Shown piece by piece: positions 32,594 to 44,318 of a stretch of 64,000 nucleotides of DNA; the stretch's first letter is position 1, and each line of letters opens with the position of its first letter. Origin of the DNA: Oscarella lobularis (Eukaryota; Porifera; Homoscleromorpha; Homosclerophorida; Oscarellidae); NCBI RefSeq assembly GCF_947507565.1, contig NC_089191.1:806001-870000 (forward strand), in the 5' to 3' direction. Both the position numbers and the translations under genes were made by a program. The notes beneath the pieces are model-generated. The model did no database searches, was not told the origin of the DNA, and worked only from the letters and a program-made list of their open reading frames with translations.

Positions 32594-35500
32594 ATGAAGT
32601 CGTTGGCGTTTTGCCTCTTTCTTGCCGTATCCACTGTAGCAAACGCGCAGTCGCTCGTCGATCCGGAAGGTAAGAAGCCGCACGTTACAAAAACTGTAAA
32701 AGATCCTTTGGGAAAACTTTTTCCCGCCCGCGAGTCCGAGTCTTACACGTATGTGCTGCTGTTTCTATACAGTATAGCAGCACCTAAACTCTCACGACAC
32801 AAGATTGGAATCACGCTCGTGCACGAGACAATTTCTAACCGCTTTCTCTTTTTGTTTGCTCGCGCTCAGATCCGTGCAGAGGCGCGCAATGTCCCGAGTT
32901 GCAGTGTCGTCGCGTAAAGCGCGTCGAAGGCAAATGTTGCCCCGAATGCGAAGGTATGCATTGTTCTCCCCTTCTCCCCCTGTGGCCGCTTTTGCGGTTT
33001 CTCCACCCCCTCGTATCTTATCGCGATAATATCACGCAGATCCCTGTTTGACAACCGAATGTCCCGAATTCACGCGCTGCGAGACCGACGCGCTCAAAAC
33101 GCGAGCCATCTGCATGGAAACGTGCGAAAACAACGGCAAATGCGGTCGAAACGGCGTCTGCCAGCTCGAAACGACGAATACATGTCTCGGCGGTGGGCGG
33201 GACTTGTGCATAAAAAGAGCCACGTGCAAACCGGGATGCCCAGGTACAAAACAACTGACGTAGAGAGCCTCGCGCGTTACGAGAGCATCGCGTGGTTCGC
33301 AGATTTGCCGCGTTCGTTCGTTCAAGACGCCTGCTTCGGCTGTGGTTGCACGAAGGAATGCGAGAACAAGGGAAAGAACGTCTGCATTCCCACCTACGAT
33401 CGTTCGTTCGTGTGTACGTGCCGCGATTGGGGCGCGAAGTGGAGCAACGGGGGCCCCATCGAGGGAATGAAGTGCACGAACATTCGCGAGCCGCTCAACG
33501 CGACGAATCAGTATCTGTGCCTACCTATATCGACTCCGTTCAATCTCGCGTGGTCGCGCGACGGAATTCCAAACGGTTTGAACGCAAGCGATTGCATTCA
33601 GTGGAAATTCGACGACTACAGAACGAAAAATAATTACCTGTGCCAAAGTAAAATAATCAATCACGTGAAAAAATTAATTAATTAATTAATTAATTAATTA
33701 ATATTTAGTATACGAGCCTTCGTATACTTCGGATTTCCAATACTTTTACAACGAGACGATATCGTCCGGGGAATTTCATCACTGTCTGAATTTGATTGGT
33801 AGTGACGTCGACGGCGTGAGCAAAGCGTGGCGCGACAATAAATTTTGCGTGAAAAAGGCGTGCGGAATGAGATGGAGCAACGAGATGATTTCCGGAATGA
33901 ATTGTGACTATATTACGTTGAACGAGAAGCGAAACGTTCGCGCCTACTTCTGCACGCCCGAGTGGTGGGGATATCGACTTGAAGTCTATTTCGGCGGAAC
34001 GTCGTCGCGCGGCAATGAGGAATGCATTGATATCGAGGAGCCGGAAGACGGCGACTTTGTGCCGGTGTCAATTTGCAAAGGTTTTCTTCACGCGATGACG
34101 TTGTTCTATATTAGAGAGAAGAGAGTATGGTTGTGTTTTAGCTAAGGCGTGTCCTCGTTTGAGTTGCACGGGAGACTGTCCAGCTGGGTTTGTCTACAAC
34201 AAGGAAGGATGCAAGATGTGCAAATGCAAGCCAGGTTAGATAAATAAATAATTTTTAACTATTCACTTTTATCTGCATACGTAGATCATTGTGCTTTTGC
34301 CAACTGCCCCGAACTGAGATGCCGCGAATACGAGTACATAAACGACGGTTGCTGTGCAACGTGCAAACGCAGTCCACCGCAGTGGTTTACCAAAGGCAAA
34401 GAAAACATATCCCTCCTTTTCTCTATTGAATCTATCTCTTCCGTCAGGGTGTCCGAGACTGACCGAGTGTTCTCTTCGCTGCAGCTACGGCTACGCGACG
34501 GACTCGGCCGGTTGCGACACGTGCACGTGCCGCACGAATCCCTGCTTGTTTCATCGATGCGATTTCACCGAAGAGTGTCGCGTGAATCACGTCACGTTCG
34601 CTCCCTATTGCGTCGCTATGAAGGAAAGGGGTACGAGTGAGTGCGGTCCGACGGAGAGATTTACGCTTCGATCGATCCCGTGCTGGGGAGATCGTTGCAA
34701 TCCGATTGGGATATGCGAGAAAGAAAGTAGGAGAGACAAAGTCATATTTAGTAGTCTTATTATTCTTATCAAGAATGCGGGAATTGGTCGTGCAAGAAGT
34801 CTTGTCATGGCGGTTTCTATATGAATTTGACTCCGTCTTCGCAATTCGGCTGTCGCACGTGCGACTGCAAGCCGGATCATTGCGCCGCAATCGAATGCCC
34901 GGAGTTGCCCGCCTGCGACGAACTCGTCTACGTCGGCCACGCGTGCTGTCCCGTGTGCAAGCAACAACGTAAAAGTCTTGATTAATTAAAATAAATATTT
35001 GAATTTGTGAATCTCGCGTTAGGCTGTTCTCAGATTCGATGTGACGTCGAATGTGCCAATGGCTACGAACTGGACGAATTCGGCTGTCAGTCGTGCAAAT
35101 GCAAAAAAGGTGAGAAAACTCTTCATTGATTAATTAATTAAAAGAGCACGTATCTTTAGTGGAATGTGATATGACGAAGTGTCGTTCATTGAACTGCCGC
35201 AATCCTATAGAACTGCGCGGACTGTGCTGCCCCTACTGCCCACCCGGTACAGGATAATCCCCAACAAGAGTCCTTAGACAGAAAGACTTGAAATCGTCTT
35301 TATAGAATATTCCACGAATGGTCAGACACCTCCAATGCAATGTCCTCGACTCTCGTGTCCCAATTGCGAGGGCGGTTCCTATAAAGATTACATTGGCTGC
35401 GACACGTGTCGATGCAAGCCAGGTAAGAAAAACATTATCGAATTTAGTAATAAATAAATAAGGACGATTTCCGCAGACTTCTGCAAATCGATCATGTGCC

Positions 35501-35604
35501 CCACGCTCGCCTGCGGAACCAATTTCAAGCCCGTCTACAAAGAAGGATCGTGCTGTCCAATCTGCACCAGCAAATGTTTGAAATTATTTTTTAAGTATTT
35601 AATC

Positions 35605-35643
<39 letters not shown>

Positions 35644-38600
35644 ATACGTGCCCCCAACTTTCCTGCAACAACGCATGTCCCGGCGGATACGAGTTCAACG
35701 TGCACGGCTGCATGACGTGCACGTGCAAGCCTCGCACCTGCGCGACGACGACGTGCGAGAAGCCGACGCTGTGCGAAAATCCAATTGAAATTCGAGGAAA
35801 ATGTTGTCCCGTGTGTCCCAAAGCCGGTACGAGTACTCACGTGCAATATTTGAAATGTATAGGCTCTACTTTCGTTGGTATTTAGAGCCGAAGGTTATGG
35901 GCAAGTGTGGCTATGTGAATAAGTTTTGGAATTTCGACGAGGGCAAATGGGTTAACGATCCTCGAGGAGCGACGATCGACTGCGAAATGACGGAGAGCGA
36001 CGTTCTCGACTTGTGTCGTTCTGTACGCGTCAGAAATTTCAGAGAAAATCATATTGATCGATATCTTTTTTAGGTATATCCGGATATACTGTTCTCCGGA
36101 GCCAAGAAGCAGGATGCGAAGTATCGAACGTTCAATAACTGGTGCTACCATGGCGACAACGAGTGCGCAAAAGCGTTGGGAACATTCGAATGGACGTGCA
36201 CCAGTGAGAAGAGAGAAAAAGAAATGCTTGTGATACTATAACTGTTTCTATGGCTGTAGCGATGTTTTCCAACACGATTCGAGACATGAAATTTTTCGGA
36301 TTGGACAACGATCTGTCGTCGACGTATCCGTGTTTTTCGAAGGACGTCGAGAATCGCCTGTGTTTCAGCACACCGGTAAAAAGAAAGGAATAGACACCCG
36401 CCTCCAGGCCAACCTATTAATGCTGATTTCTTCATAGATTCCCTGGATATTCAGTAGGACGGGCCGCGTAAGCGGAATGAAATGCGCTCCCGTACGAGAG
36501 CCGAACGATCCGATTTTCGATTGGACGAACTCGTTCGTTTGCGTTCCTAAATCGGCCGCGCGGACGTTCAATTTCTTCCATGACGGCGTTCCGGCCGACG
36601 TGTCGATGGGACAGTGCATTGCAACGCCGCTCGAGGTCAAGGGAAAGATTCACGAGGGCTGGACGAACAATTATCTATGCATGAACGGTGAGAAAATAAT
36701 TTCGATATGTACGTATCTTGTAGAATTTTTTTTCGAGTGTAGATAAGAATTTCGTTTGCGATAAAGCTTGCGGCGGTAGATACGAGATGGACGTGAGCGG
36801 AAATCCCATCTGCGAATGCGCGAAAGGTCTTCTAAGGCCACATAGCCTTTTGTGTGGGTGTGTGTATATAGGTCTTTATTAGATCCTTGCTCCGACGTTC
36901 GCTGCGGAGAGTTTCAAGAATGCAAATGGAACGCGTTGACGGAAAAGGCGTTCTGCGAAGACACGTGCACGAACAACGGAAAATGCGACGTCACCGAACG
37001 ATGCGAAAAGGCTTTCGACGCCAGTAAGAAATCGATGATAGCCACGTGCAAACCCAGTAAGAACATATAGTATAAGCAGTATTTATATATTTAATTATTT
37101 TTTCTTAGGGTGTACTACTTTTGATACTTGCAGTCTCGAGTGTCCGTCTGGGTATCAGACCGACTCGAACGGCTGTCGCAAATGCGCCTGCCGACCGAAC
37201 AAGTGCACCAACGTAAAATGCCCCACGCCCACGTGCCGAAATCCCGTTCTTCCCGACGGCGAATGCTGTCCCGCGTGCCCGGCAAAGTGCCGCTGTTCCA
37301 AACTGACGAAATTCTGCCGCGCCGGCTACGAAGTCGATCCGGAGTTCGGTTGCTTTTTGGACGAATGCAAACCGGAGCGATGTTTGACGGTGACGTGTCC
37401 GCCGGTGACGTGCAACGAGACGGTTCTGCCGCGAGGCGATTGCTGTCTCCGATGCGTCGATCGCGACGCGTGTCCGCTGAGAAAATGCGTGCCGTGCAAG
37501 AACGGATACGTCGTCGATCGACTCGGCTGCAGAACGTGCGAATGCAGACCAAGTATTATTAGTCTATGCCTGATTAAATAATCTATTTAAATGTATTCGT
37601 TTTTTTTTTTTAGATTCTTGTAGAGGAGTCAATTGTCCAATGTTGACTTGCGAGCATCAGGTGACGCGTCCCGGCGACTGCTGTCCGACGTGCATCGGTC
37701 GCGCGGACAATGTCATATGTCCGCATCATCTCTGCAATAGCTTCTGCGCCAACGGCTTCGAGATGGACGTCAACGGATGCCCCACGTGCAACTGCAAACC
37801 GGAAGAATGTACGAGCAAGAATTCGTGCGAGAAAGTCAGCGGCGACTGCGAGCTCGACGATGCCGTGAGCGTTTGGGGAAAGTGCGGCCTCCGATGCCCA
37901 ATGAAAGGTAGTCCACTGATAAAATTATCTTTTTATTTATCTCCTCTTTGTTTCTAGGGTTTCAGTGTCCCACTTTGCCGTGCGACAATCCCGTCTATTT
38001 CGGCTCGGAGATTTGCCCGCGTTGCCCGGCTCGATGTCCGATTGTGCGCTGCACGATCGATTGCGGCGCGACCGGTTATAAGTACGTGAACGGCTGCATG
38101 ACGTGCGAGTGCAAACCGAGCGAATGCGCCCAACAAAACTGTTCCACGTTGAAGGACTGCGAGTATCTGATCTGGACAGAAAACGATCCGTGCTGTCCAA
38201 AGTGTCAAGAAACATGTAAGCCTCAAGACATTGTCAATAAGTTTCTTTATAGATATATTCTTTTTCTAGATTGTTCCAATGTCAAGTGTCCTCGAACGTG
38301 CAACGTAGGCTTTGAGCTAGTTAAGATTAGAGGCCAATGCTGTCGTCAGTGCATGCGGACGCGCACTCCCACGCCCTACGTATGCCCGGCCGTCTATCAG
38401 TGCACGAAAGCGTGTCCAGGCGGCTATAAGACCGACTGGTACGGATGTCCGACGTGCGAATGCAAGCCAAGTAAATATAAAAAATAATAATAATCAATAA
38501 TTATGTATTGATTTTTTCTTGTTTTAGGTAATTGCAAGAAATTGCAGTGTCCCGCTCTTCTCGGCTGTAACTATGGTTACAACGTCGGCGACGAGTGCTG

Positions 38601-41600
38601 CTTGACTTGCCCGGCGACGAAAAAGAAAAGTGAGCATCCATCCTCGCTCGACTCTTATTTAATTAATTGAAAATTTCAGGCTTTACGTGTCCCCAATTGC
38701 CGTGCGCCAATCCGATCCGTTTCGGCGACGAACTGTGCCCGCGCTGTCCGGCCCGCTGCTCGCCGATTCGCTGCAAGACGCGCTGCGCTATTGGCTACAA
38801 GTACGACACGGACGGCTGCATGACGTGCGAGTGCCGATCGGCGTCGTGCGCGATGAGAACGTGCCCAAAGCTCAACGACAATTGCAAGTACGTCATATGG
38901 ACAACCGAAGACGAGTGCTGTCCCAAATGCAAGGAAACATGTAAGAAGAATAGAAATAATTAATAGTATAATTTATTTATATTGATTCTTTTTTCTTCCT
39001 TAGATTGTTCCGGTGTTACCGGCTGTCCCACTTCGTGTCCCGACGGCGAAGAATTGGTCACGATTCAAGGCCAGTGCTGTCGTCGCTGCATGGCCACTCG
39101 CACGCCCTTCCCGTACGTTTGCCCGGCGACGAGACAGTGCACCATGCCCTGTCCCGGCGGCTACAAACTCGATCTGCTCGGATGCCCGACGTGCGAATGT
39201 AAACCCGGTGAGTAGCAACGACGGAAAGAGAAATAAAAAAAATAGCATCTATTGTTTCTTTTAGATGCTTGCAAGAGCGTGCGCTGTTCGACTCAGTTCT
39301 CGTGCGATTATCCCTATAGCTACAATTCGGCGTGCTGCCTGACGTGTCCGCCGGCCGACGCCGAAACGAAGCCCATGTGCAACGAGTTGCGCTGCGAGAA
39401 TCCGACCTTCATCGAGGGGCACATGTGTCCCACGTGCCCAATGAGTGAGCACCTTTATTATTTATGACGTCAAACGATCTCATTCTTTTGTTTTTGGCAG
39501 AGCCTTACTTTCCTGACGACTTCGTCTTTATGCCGACCTTTGCGCCGAAGAAATACTGCAACTGGCACTCGATCAAACTCGACTGGGATTTCGCCTACGA
39601 ACCGAGCTTCATCAAGACGCGCTTCCCCGTCTCCATCAAAGTCACTCGTAATCGCTTCGTCGACGGAATGCGCTGCACGCCCGTCGGCTACATGAACGAA
39701 ATTGCCACCTACTTCCTCTGCCTTCCCCGCGACTCCGACATTCGCCTTCGCTTCTATCGCGACGCCAAAGAACGCCTCCCCGAGCACGGTCGCTGTCTCC
39801 GAATCGAGCATCCGCTCATCGAATCCGGATACCTCTGCCAGGTGGACGACGTCATCGACGCTTCCTACGATCTCGTCTGGACGCACAACGGCGCGGAATT
39901 CTTTCAAGAGCGTCGCTGGTCGTGCGTGGGAATCGCGCCGTCGACGACGAGCGGAATCGACGGCTGGGATAATAATTACGTGTGCAGTCGATACGATGTC
40001 GGATTTCGATGGAGCAATGCCGGTCGAATCGACGGGATGACGTGCACGCACGTCGACGCGTGGGACGACGAGAGTTATTTCTGCGTGCCCAATGGGTTTG
40101 AGTACGACGTGACGTGGAGGAGTCGGAGAAGCGATCGGGGGACGTGTTTGAAGTGGACGGAGCCGGAGCAGAAGGACTGGAATGAGAAATATCTTTGTTT
40201 CCGTGAGAAAAGGGCGCGAGGGGTTGTACGGTATATGATAAGGGGGCTCTCTTTTTGTTTCTTTAGATAAGAAGATTTGTAAGACTCGTTCGAGGGAACT
40301 GTTTTGTCCCATCGGGTTCACGGCTCGATTGGATGAAGACGGTTGCCCCTCAATTGGCTGCAGACAAAACGGTGAAAAAGATATTTATGTCGAAAATTTT
40401 TGATATTTTAATCTTATCGTGCAGAGACTTCTGTGCCGTTTGGTTGCGATAAGAAATGCGTGATTGGGTATAAGAGAACAGCGGATATGAAAATGACTTG
40501 CGATTGCATTTCAGGTAAATATTCATAGGCAATGCCGAACCTTATTTATTTATTTATTTCCTTTAGTTGATGTTGATCCTGTTGAATCGTGTTCGAAAAC
40601 GTGTTTGAATGGGTACGAATATTCGCCGGAGACGGGCTCGCGCCTGTGCAAGTGCAAGCCGGATCGATGCACGCCGAATCAGATGACGATGCGATGGAAC
40701 GAAGCGAAGAAGACGTGCGATTATCCGATCACCAGAAAGGGAGAATGCGACTACGAATGCCCAGAAAGTAAAAAATCACACACGAAAATAAATTGTCAAA
40801 TATAAGAATTTTTTTTCTTTTAGCGTTTAATATTGGACGTTTTTGCACGAGCGGAACTTGTCCTACATTGAACTGCCCTAATCCGGTTCAGATCAAAGGC
40901 CGATGTTGCCCAGTATGTCCAAATGGTGAGAACCCATTCCATTCGCGTGGACTCCTCTCCCCCTTCTCACCCTCGTCCCCCTCAGCCTGTCCGCAAATAA
41001 AATGCACCAAAGATTGCCCCAACGGCTTTGGGACCGACGTGCACGGATGCAGACGATGTCACTGTCAAGGCGCAGGTATATAGTGCGACTTTTTCCTTGG
41101 CCCACCGCTTCTCACCCTGCGATCGACTTCTCAGAGGTGGTCAAGCCGATTTGCCCTGAAGTTGCGTGCTCCAACGAGTGCGTCGGCGGCTACAAAGTCG
41201 ATTCGAACGGCTGCGACACGTGCAGATGCAAGCCGGGTAAATCACGAAAAAGAATCAATAATTTATAATTATTAATTTATTAATTTAGACGCGTGCGCGT
41301 CGGTGACGTGTTCGCCTGTGAAATGCTCGAAACCGGTGCACAAGTCGGGTTCCTGCTGTCCTCGATGTCCCAAGGTGACGAACGAGCATTGCAGGACGAC
41401 GCTCTGCAAGACGGCGTGTCCGACGGGCTTCGAATTCGACGTGCACGGATGCATGACGTGCAAATGTAAACCAGGTAAGATGTGAGACTCAATAATTAAT
41501 TTATTAATCAAAAGAGATTTTTTAGATCATTGCGATCGTTCGATGGAGCAGTCTTGCTCGAAAAATATGACGATGCCGACTAAGACGTGTTTGAAGTTGG

Positions 41601-42029
41601 TCAACGTCGTTGGGGAATGCAGATCGTACTGCGCCGAAGAGGAGGAGGAGAAGGAGAACAAAGGGAAGACGAGTAAGTGTCTCTAGTCTTTAGTTCTAGA
41701 TTTCATGGGGGACCGTGTTTTTTTCTAGCGTGTCCCAATGAGAAGCGTCGTTCGATGGGCGTGGAAGACGGGCTAAGATACTGGGGCTGCGATGGCGATG
41801 AATTTCAGCGAGAAAAGTACGAAGCTCTCTCCTATACTAAGTTTGCCCTTATTCTCTTTTCAAAGAATGGTCCATGGCGATACGCGGTGTAGCACGTGTG
41901 ATGCTACTACGCCAGGGTGGCGTCAATACGCGAAAGGAGTAAGATGGAAAATAATTCCAAATATTTAAATAAGAAGCCGTGTTTTTTTGCAAGGAGGAAA
42001 TGAGTCCGGGGATGTTGGGAGGCCGTTAG
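32594..42029 (+). CDS. Giant secreted cysteine-rich modular protein (VWC-like, antistasin-like, APP-E1-like and WxxNYLC-repeat modules)
   Basis: The signal peptide is MKSLAFCLFLAVSTVANAQ. About 35 small exons follow, nearly all split after the first base of a codon (phase 1), as expected for shuffled extracellular modules. Two kinds of module alternate: VWC-like units ending CCPxC (e.g. ELRGLCCPYCPP, IEIRGKCCPVCPK) and antistasin-like units of the form CPxGYxxDxxGCxTCxCKP (e.g. CPGGYEFNVHGCMTCTCKP). This is the module mix of CRIM1-type BMP-binding proteins. Between them are a repeated tryptophan/NYLC domain (33.4-34.1, 36.4-36.7, 39.5-40.2 kb) and an APP growth-factor-like domain (35886-36375). 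A three-exon block is tandemly duplicated (37.96-39.2 kb). The C terminus has QYAKG then SPGMLGGR, stop TAG 42027. I estimate 2,000-2,400 residues and see no transmembrane segment. It could be two transcripts, but every join I checked keeps frame. Confidence 0.78.
33330..34076 (+). other. First block of WxxNYLC-type repeats in the giant protein
   Basis: Two exons carry about five half-repeats of 35-50 residues. Signatures are KWSNGGPIEGMKCTNIREP, NQYLCLP, FNLAWSRDGIP, CIQW, NNYLCQ, GMRWSNEMISGMNC and YFCTPEWW. Each half has a W-S-x-G start and a Y-[LF]-C end. I cannot name the domain family with certainty. Confidence 0.65.
35610..35641 (+). repeat. (TC)n microsatellite in an intron of the giant gene
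   Basis: Sixteen CT repeats lead directly into the splice acceptor (tcag) before the DTCPQLSC module, so the repeat doubles as the polypyrimidine tract. Confidence 0.9.
35886..36375 (+). other. APP E1 growth-factor-like (heparin-binding) domain within the giant protein
   Basis: Three exons together encode CGYVNKFWNFDEGKWVNDP, ATIDC, VLDLCRSV|YPDILFSG, TFNNWCYHGDNECAK, FEWTC and finally TYPCFSKDVENRLC. Order and spacing match the N-terminal domain of amyloid precursor family proteins: GKW then DP.G, C, a helix with C, VYPE, NWC.RG..C, then C and C-F. Cysteines fall at equivalent places. No copper-binding subdomain, E2 or transmembrane region follows. Confidence 0.72.
37957..39215 (+). repeat. 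Tandem three-exon duplication inside the giant gene
   Basis: Exons at about 37957-38216, 38270-38470 and 38527-38629 are repeated as 38680-38941, 39003-39208 and 39264-39445. Shared landmarks are CPRCPARC, GYKY..GCMTCEC, CCPKC.ET, GQCCR.CM.TRTP.PYVCPA and DCPTCECKP-type ends. Intron positions are kept, so whole exons were copied. Confidence 0.85.
39500..40205 (+). other. Large WxxNYLC-repeat exon of the giant protein
   Basis: The longest exon of the gene carries about five to six half-repeats in a row. Landmarks are FVDGMRCTPVGYMNE, YFLCLP, SGYLCQ, YDLVWTHNGAEFF, WDNNYVCS, FRWSNAGRIDGMTCTHVDAW, YFCVPNG, CLKW and WNEKYLCF. It is flanked by VWC/antistasin modules. Confidence 0.65.
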
Positions 42030-42229
42030 GACACCCAAAGGCAAGTGGAAACCCGTTTTGAGTGTATGTTGCTGCTGTTTTCTGTCTGCGATTGTTTTTT
42101 TGATGTGTTGTCAGTGCGCTTTCACTTAGATTTAGATCATTAAAAGGAAATTGCAAGCGAAACGAGGGAGAGAACAGGCAAGTCAGCAGCAGAAAAGAGA
42201 AAGAAAGCGAAGGACAAGCACGTCTACGA

Positions 42230-43690
42230 CTACTTCAAAAAAGGTAAGATGTTCTCGTAGAACCAATCGTCGGTAAACTGCAAATGATCTCCATCCGAGC
42301 TTAGGAAATGGAGTTTGCCGGCGGCATCCATTTCCTTCAAGCCAAGCCAATCCTAAAATCAAAATACCATTAGAGGAAAACTTATATATTAAATAAACGA
42401 AGAGGTTACCTCTGTATAAAGGGGACTGTCTTTCAGAGGGACAACCACTTTATCTTGCCCCGGCTTATAGAAGCTAAACCACTATGGGGGGGGGGGGGGG
42501 GGATAGAAGTTTAACTTTTAAGCGTTTGTTTTTTTTCTCTGACTTCGCTGTCGTTTGGCTGGACCATTGTGTCCTTGAGAAATTTGACCATGACGAAGTT
42601 GGTCAGCTTCATCAAGTTCTCCTTGTATTTAAGATTTTTCACCTGAATTGTTAACGGGTTAAATAAGTACATATTATCTAAAAGTTTTCGCTCTTACATT
42701 CTCCTGATTAATGTCAGCCAAAAAGACGCTCTTATTCCTGTATTCGTCCTCGTTGAGAGGATCCTGCCAAAACTCAGCCTGTACAAGACTACAGGCCAAG
42801 GGGTTTGCACATGGGAGGCCTCGTCTTTAATTAATTATAATTCTTACTTGTTCTGGACAAAGCTAAAATGGCAGTCCTTTTACATTAGATTCGATAACGT
42901 GGAATTGACGCGTACCTGACGTAGACGCCGAGGTTGAGAAGTCGTCTCACTTCGTCGCAGACGATGGAATTGTTTCCTGGGCACCTTGGAAACCCAAAGA
43001 CGCCTGCCGGTCAAAAGAAGAATAACGTGACCAGGTGAGAGAGAGAGAGAGAGAGCCAAAAGTAGTCAACCTTGATGCTGCCCTCCAAACGATATCAAAT
43101 TCTTGATGGGAGGGCTAGGACACCTTTGTGCAATAGCTCTCCTAGAGAGTATATAGGATGATTTTACATGTACAACTCTAAGGATCCCCACTTTACCAAA
43201 ATTGTCCCCCTTGGCTAAAGCCCATTGCGTTGAAGCCATTGGCCAGTTTCGGATCAGCGCCAATGTCTTTGCAAACAATATCAATCTAAAGAAACCTCCC
43301 CATAAATAACAACGTTTATGTGTACTGAATCATTTCACCTGATCGTTGACGTTTTTGAAATAGCTGAAAAGGAAGTCCTAATAGACACACATATAGGAGA
43401 TCGTGACGGAAGTGCGTGGGGGAGGGATGGCGTTTTCTCGCCTCTTCTTCGTTTGCTCCGATCCTGATCGATTTCACGTAGATTCCCGGGATTTTGTCTT
43501 CGACCATCTTTTTGATTCGTCCCATGCTGATCGGTAAGCAGCACGTATCGCCTAAAGTCGATTGTCTCTCGTTCAGTTATTTTAGCAGGCCACGCGACGT
43601 TCGTCTACCCATTCCGTGCCATATGACAGTTGGGATGGGATCTGCGCTCGCCAGTGCAAGAAGCGTCGCGCCAACGAGAAAACGAAGCAT
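42230..43690 (-). CDS. PPT1: Palmitoyl-protein thioesterase 1 (lysosomal)
   Basis: PPT1 removes palmitate from cysteines of proteins in lysosomes. The start ATG 43690 gives the signal [18 protein letters not shown], followed by [14 protein letters not shown], with the oxyanion-side WHGMGD motif. Further exons hold [17 protein letters not shown], the nucleophile elbow [63 protein letters not shown], and the C terminus [33 protein letters not shown], with the catalytic His in GDHLQ. The stop is at 42230. There are about nine small exons. Introns contain a 17-G run (42486-42502) and a (GA)n run (43036-43055). It converges with the giant gene, 200 bp apart. Confidence 0.95.
42486..42502 (+). repeat. 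17-nt poly-G run in a PPT1 intron
   Basis: Uninterrupted G17 on the + strand (C17 in the transcript). It is prone to length change and sequencing error. Confidence 0.85.
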
Positions 43691-43918
43691 TGTTTATCGC
43701 TGGAGATCTTCGGCTAGCGTGCGGCCAAGTGAAGCGCATGCGCTCGCCATTGATTTCGCAAGCGCCGGCTAACCGCCTCGTGGTCGACGTCGTTCGACGC
43801 CGTTTCTCAAGTTCAACGTCGTTTTTGAAGTCTTTTTGAAGCTCTCCGACCTCCTGCGGCGTCGAAGAAAGCGTCTCGTCTCTCCAAATCAGCGGCGAAT
43901 GAATTTCGTCTCGTCGAG

Positions 43919-44318
43919 ATGATGTCGTCGTCGAATCGTATCGTGCGCAGTTCTTCGAAGGTAGGACTTGTGCATACGCTTCTTAGCAAACTACTTTGGC
44001 CTCGCACTATCCTAAATCGGGTTTGTCGAAAGTTTTGGGGTTCTCCTTTTTGCTTGCAAGTCATGACGTCATGTACGTACAACGAGGGCATTCTTGCTCA
44101 ATGCTGTGCGTTCGTATTCCATACAAAAAGAAACAAAGCAGGCTATAGCTAATGAATTAATCCTTGGTTTAGATGTCTGCTTGACTACATCAAGCCAGCC
44201 AGCGTAGACGATTCCTCTCCCCAGATTGTGCTCAACCACTTGCATTGGATATTGACTCGTTTTTCAAGGTACTTTGTTTTGTTCCCCCGTCTTTTAATTG
44301 TTTTGCCGTGTAGGTGCT
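43919..44318 (+). CDS. Unresolved exons at the left half of an inverted duplication
   Basis: An exon-like segment ends ...MMSSSNRIVRSSSK followed by a GTAGG donor. A second segment near 44220-44270, preceded by a strong acceptor (cctctccccag), could encode an acidic stretch with LALDIDSFFK before a GTACTTT donor. Related but diverged exon-like pieces occur in reverse orientation at 45110-45165 and 45350-45440. I do not recognise a family, and the reading frame through this region is not established. Confidence 0.25.

Noticed and set aside
37115-39460. Minus-strand Arg/Cys-rich frames
   Set aside because: Shadows of the cysteine-rich coding strand of the giant gene.
32594-42029. Toxin or venom interpretation of the cysteine-rich gene
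   Set aside because: Modules are VWC/antistasin/APP-like matrix domains in a very long protein; nothing supports a toxin.
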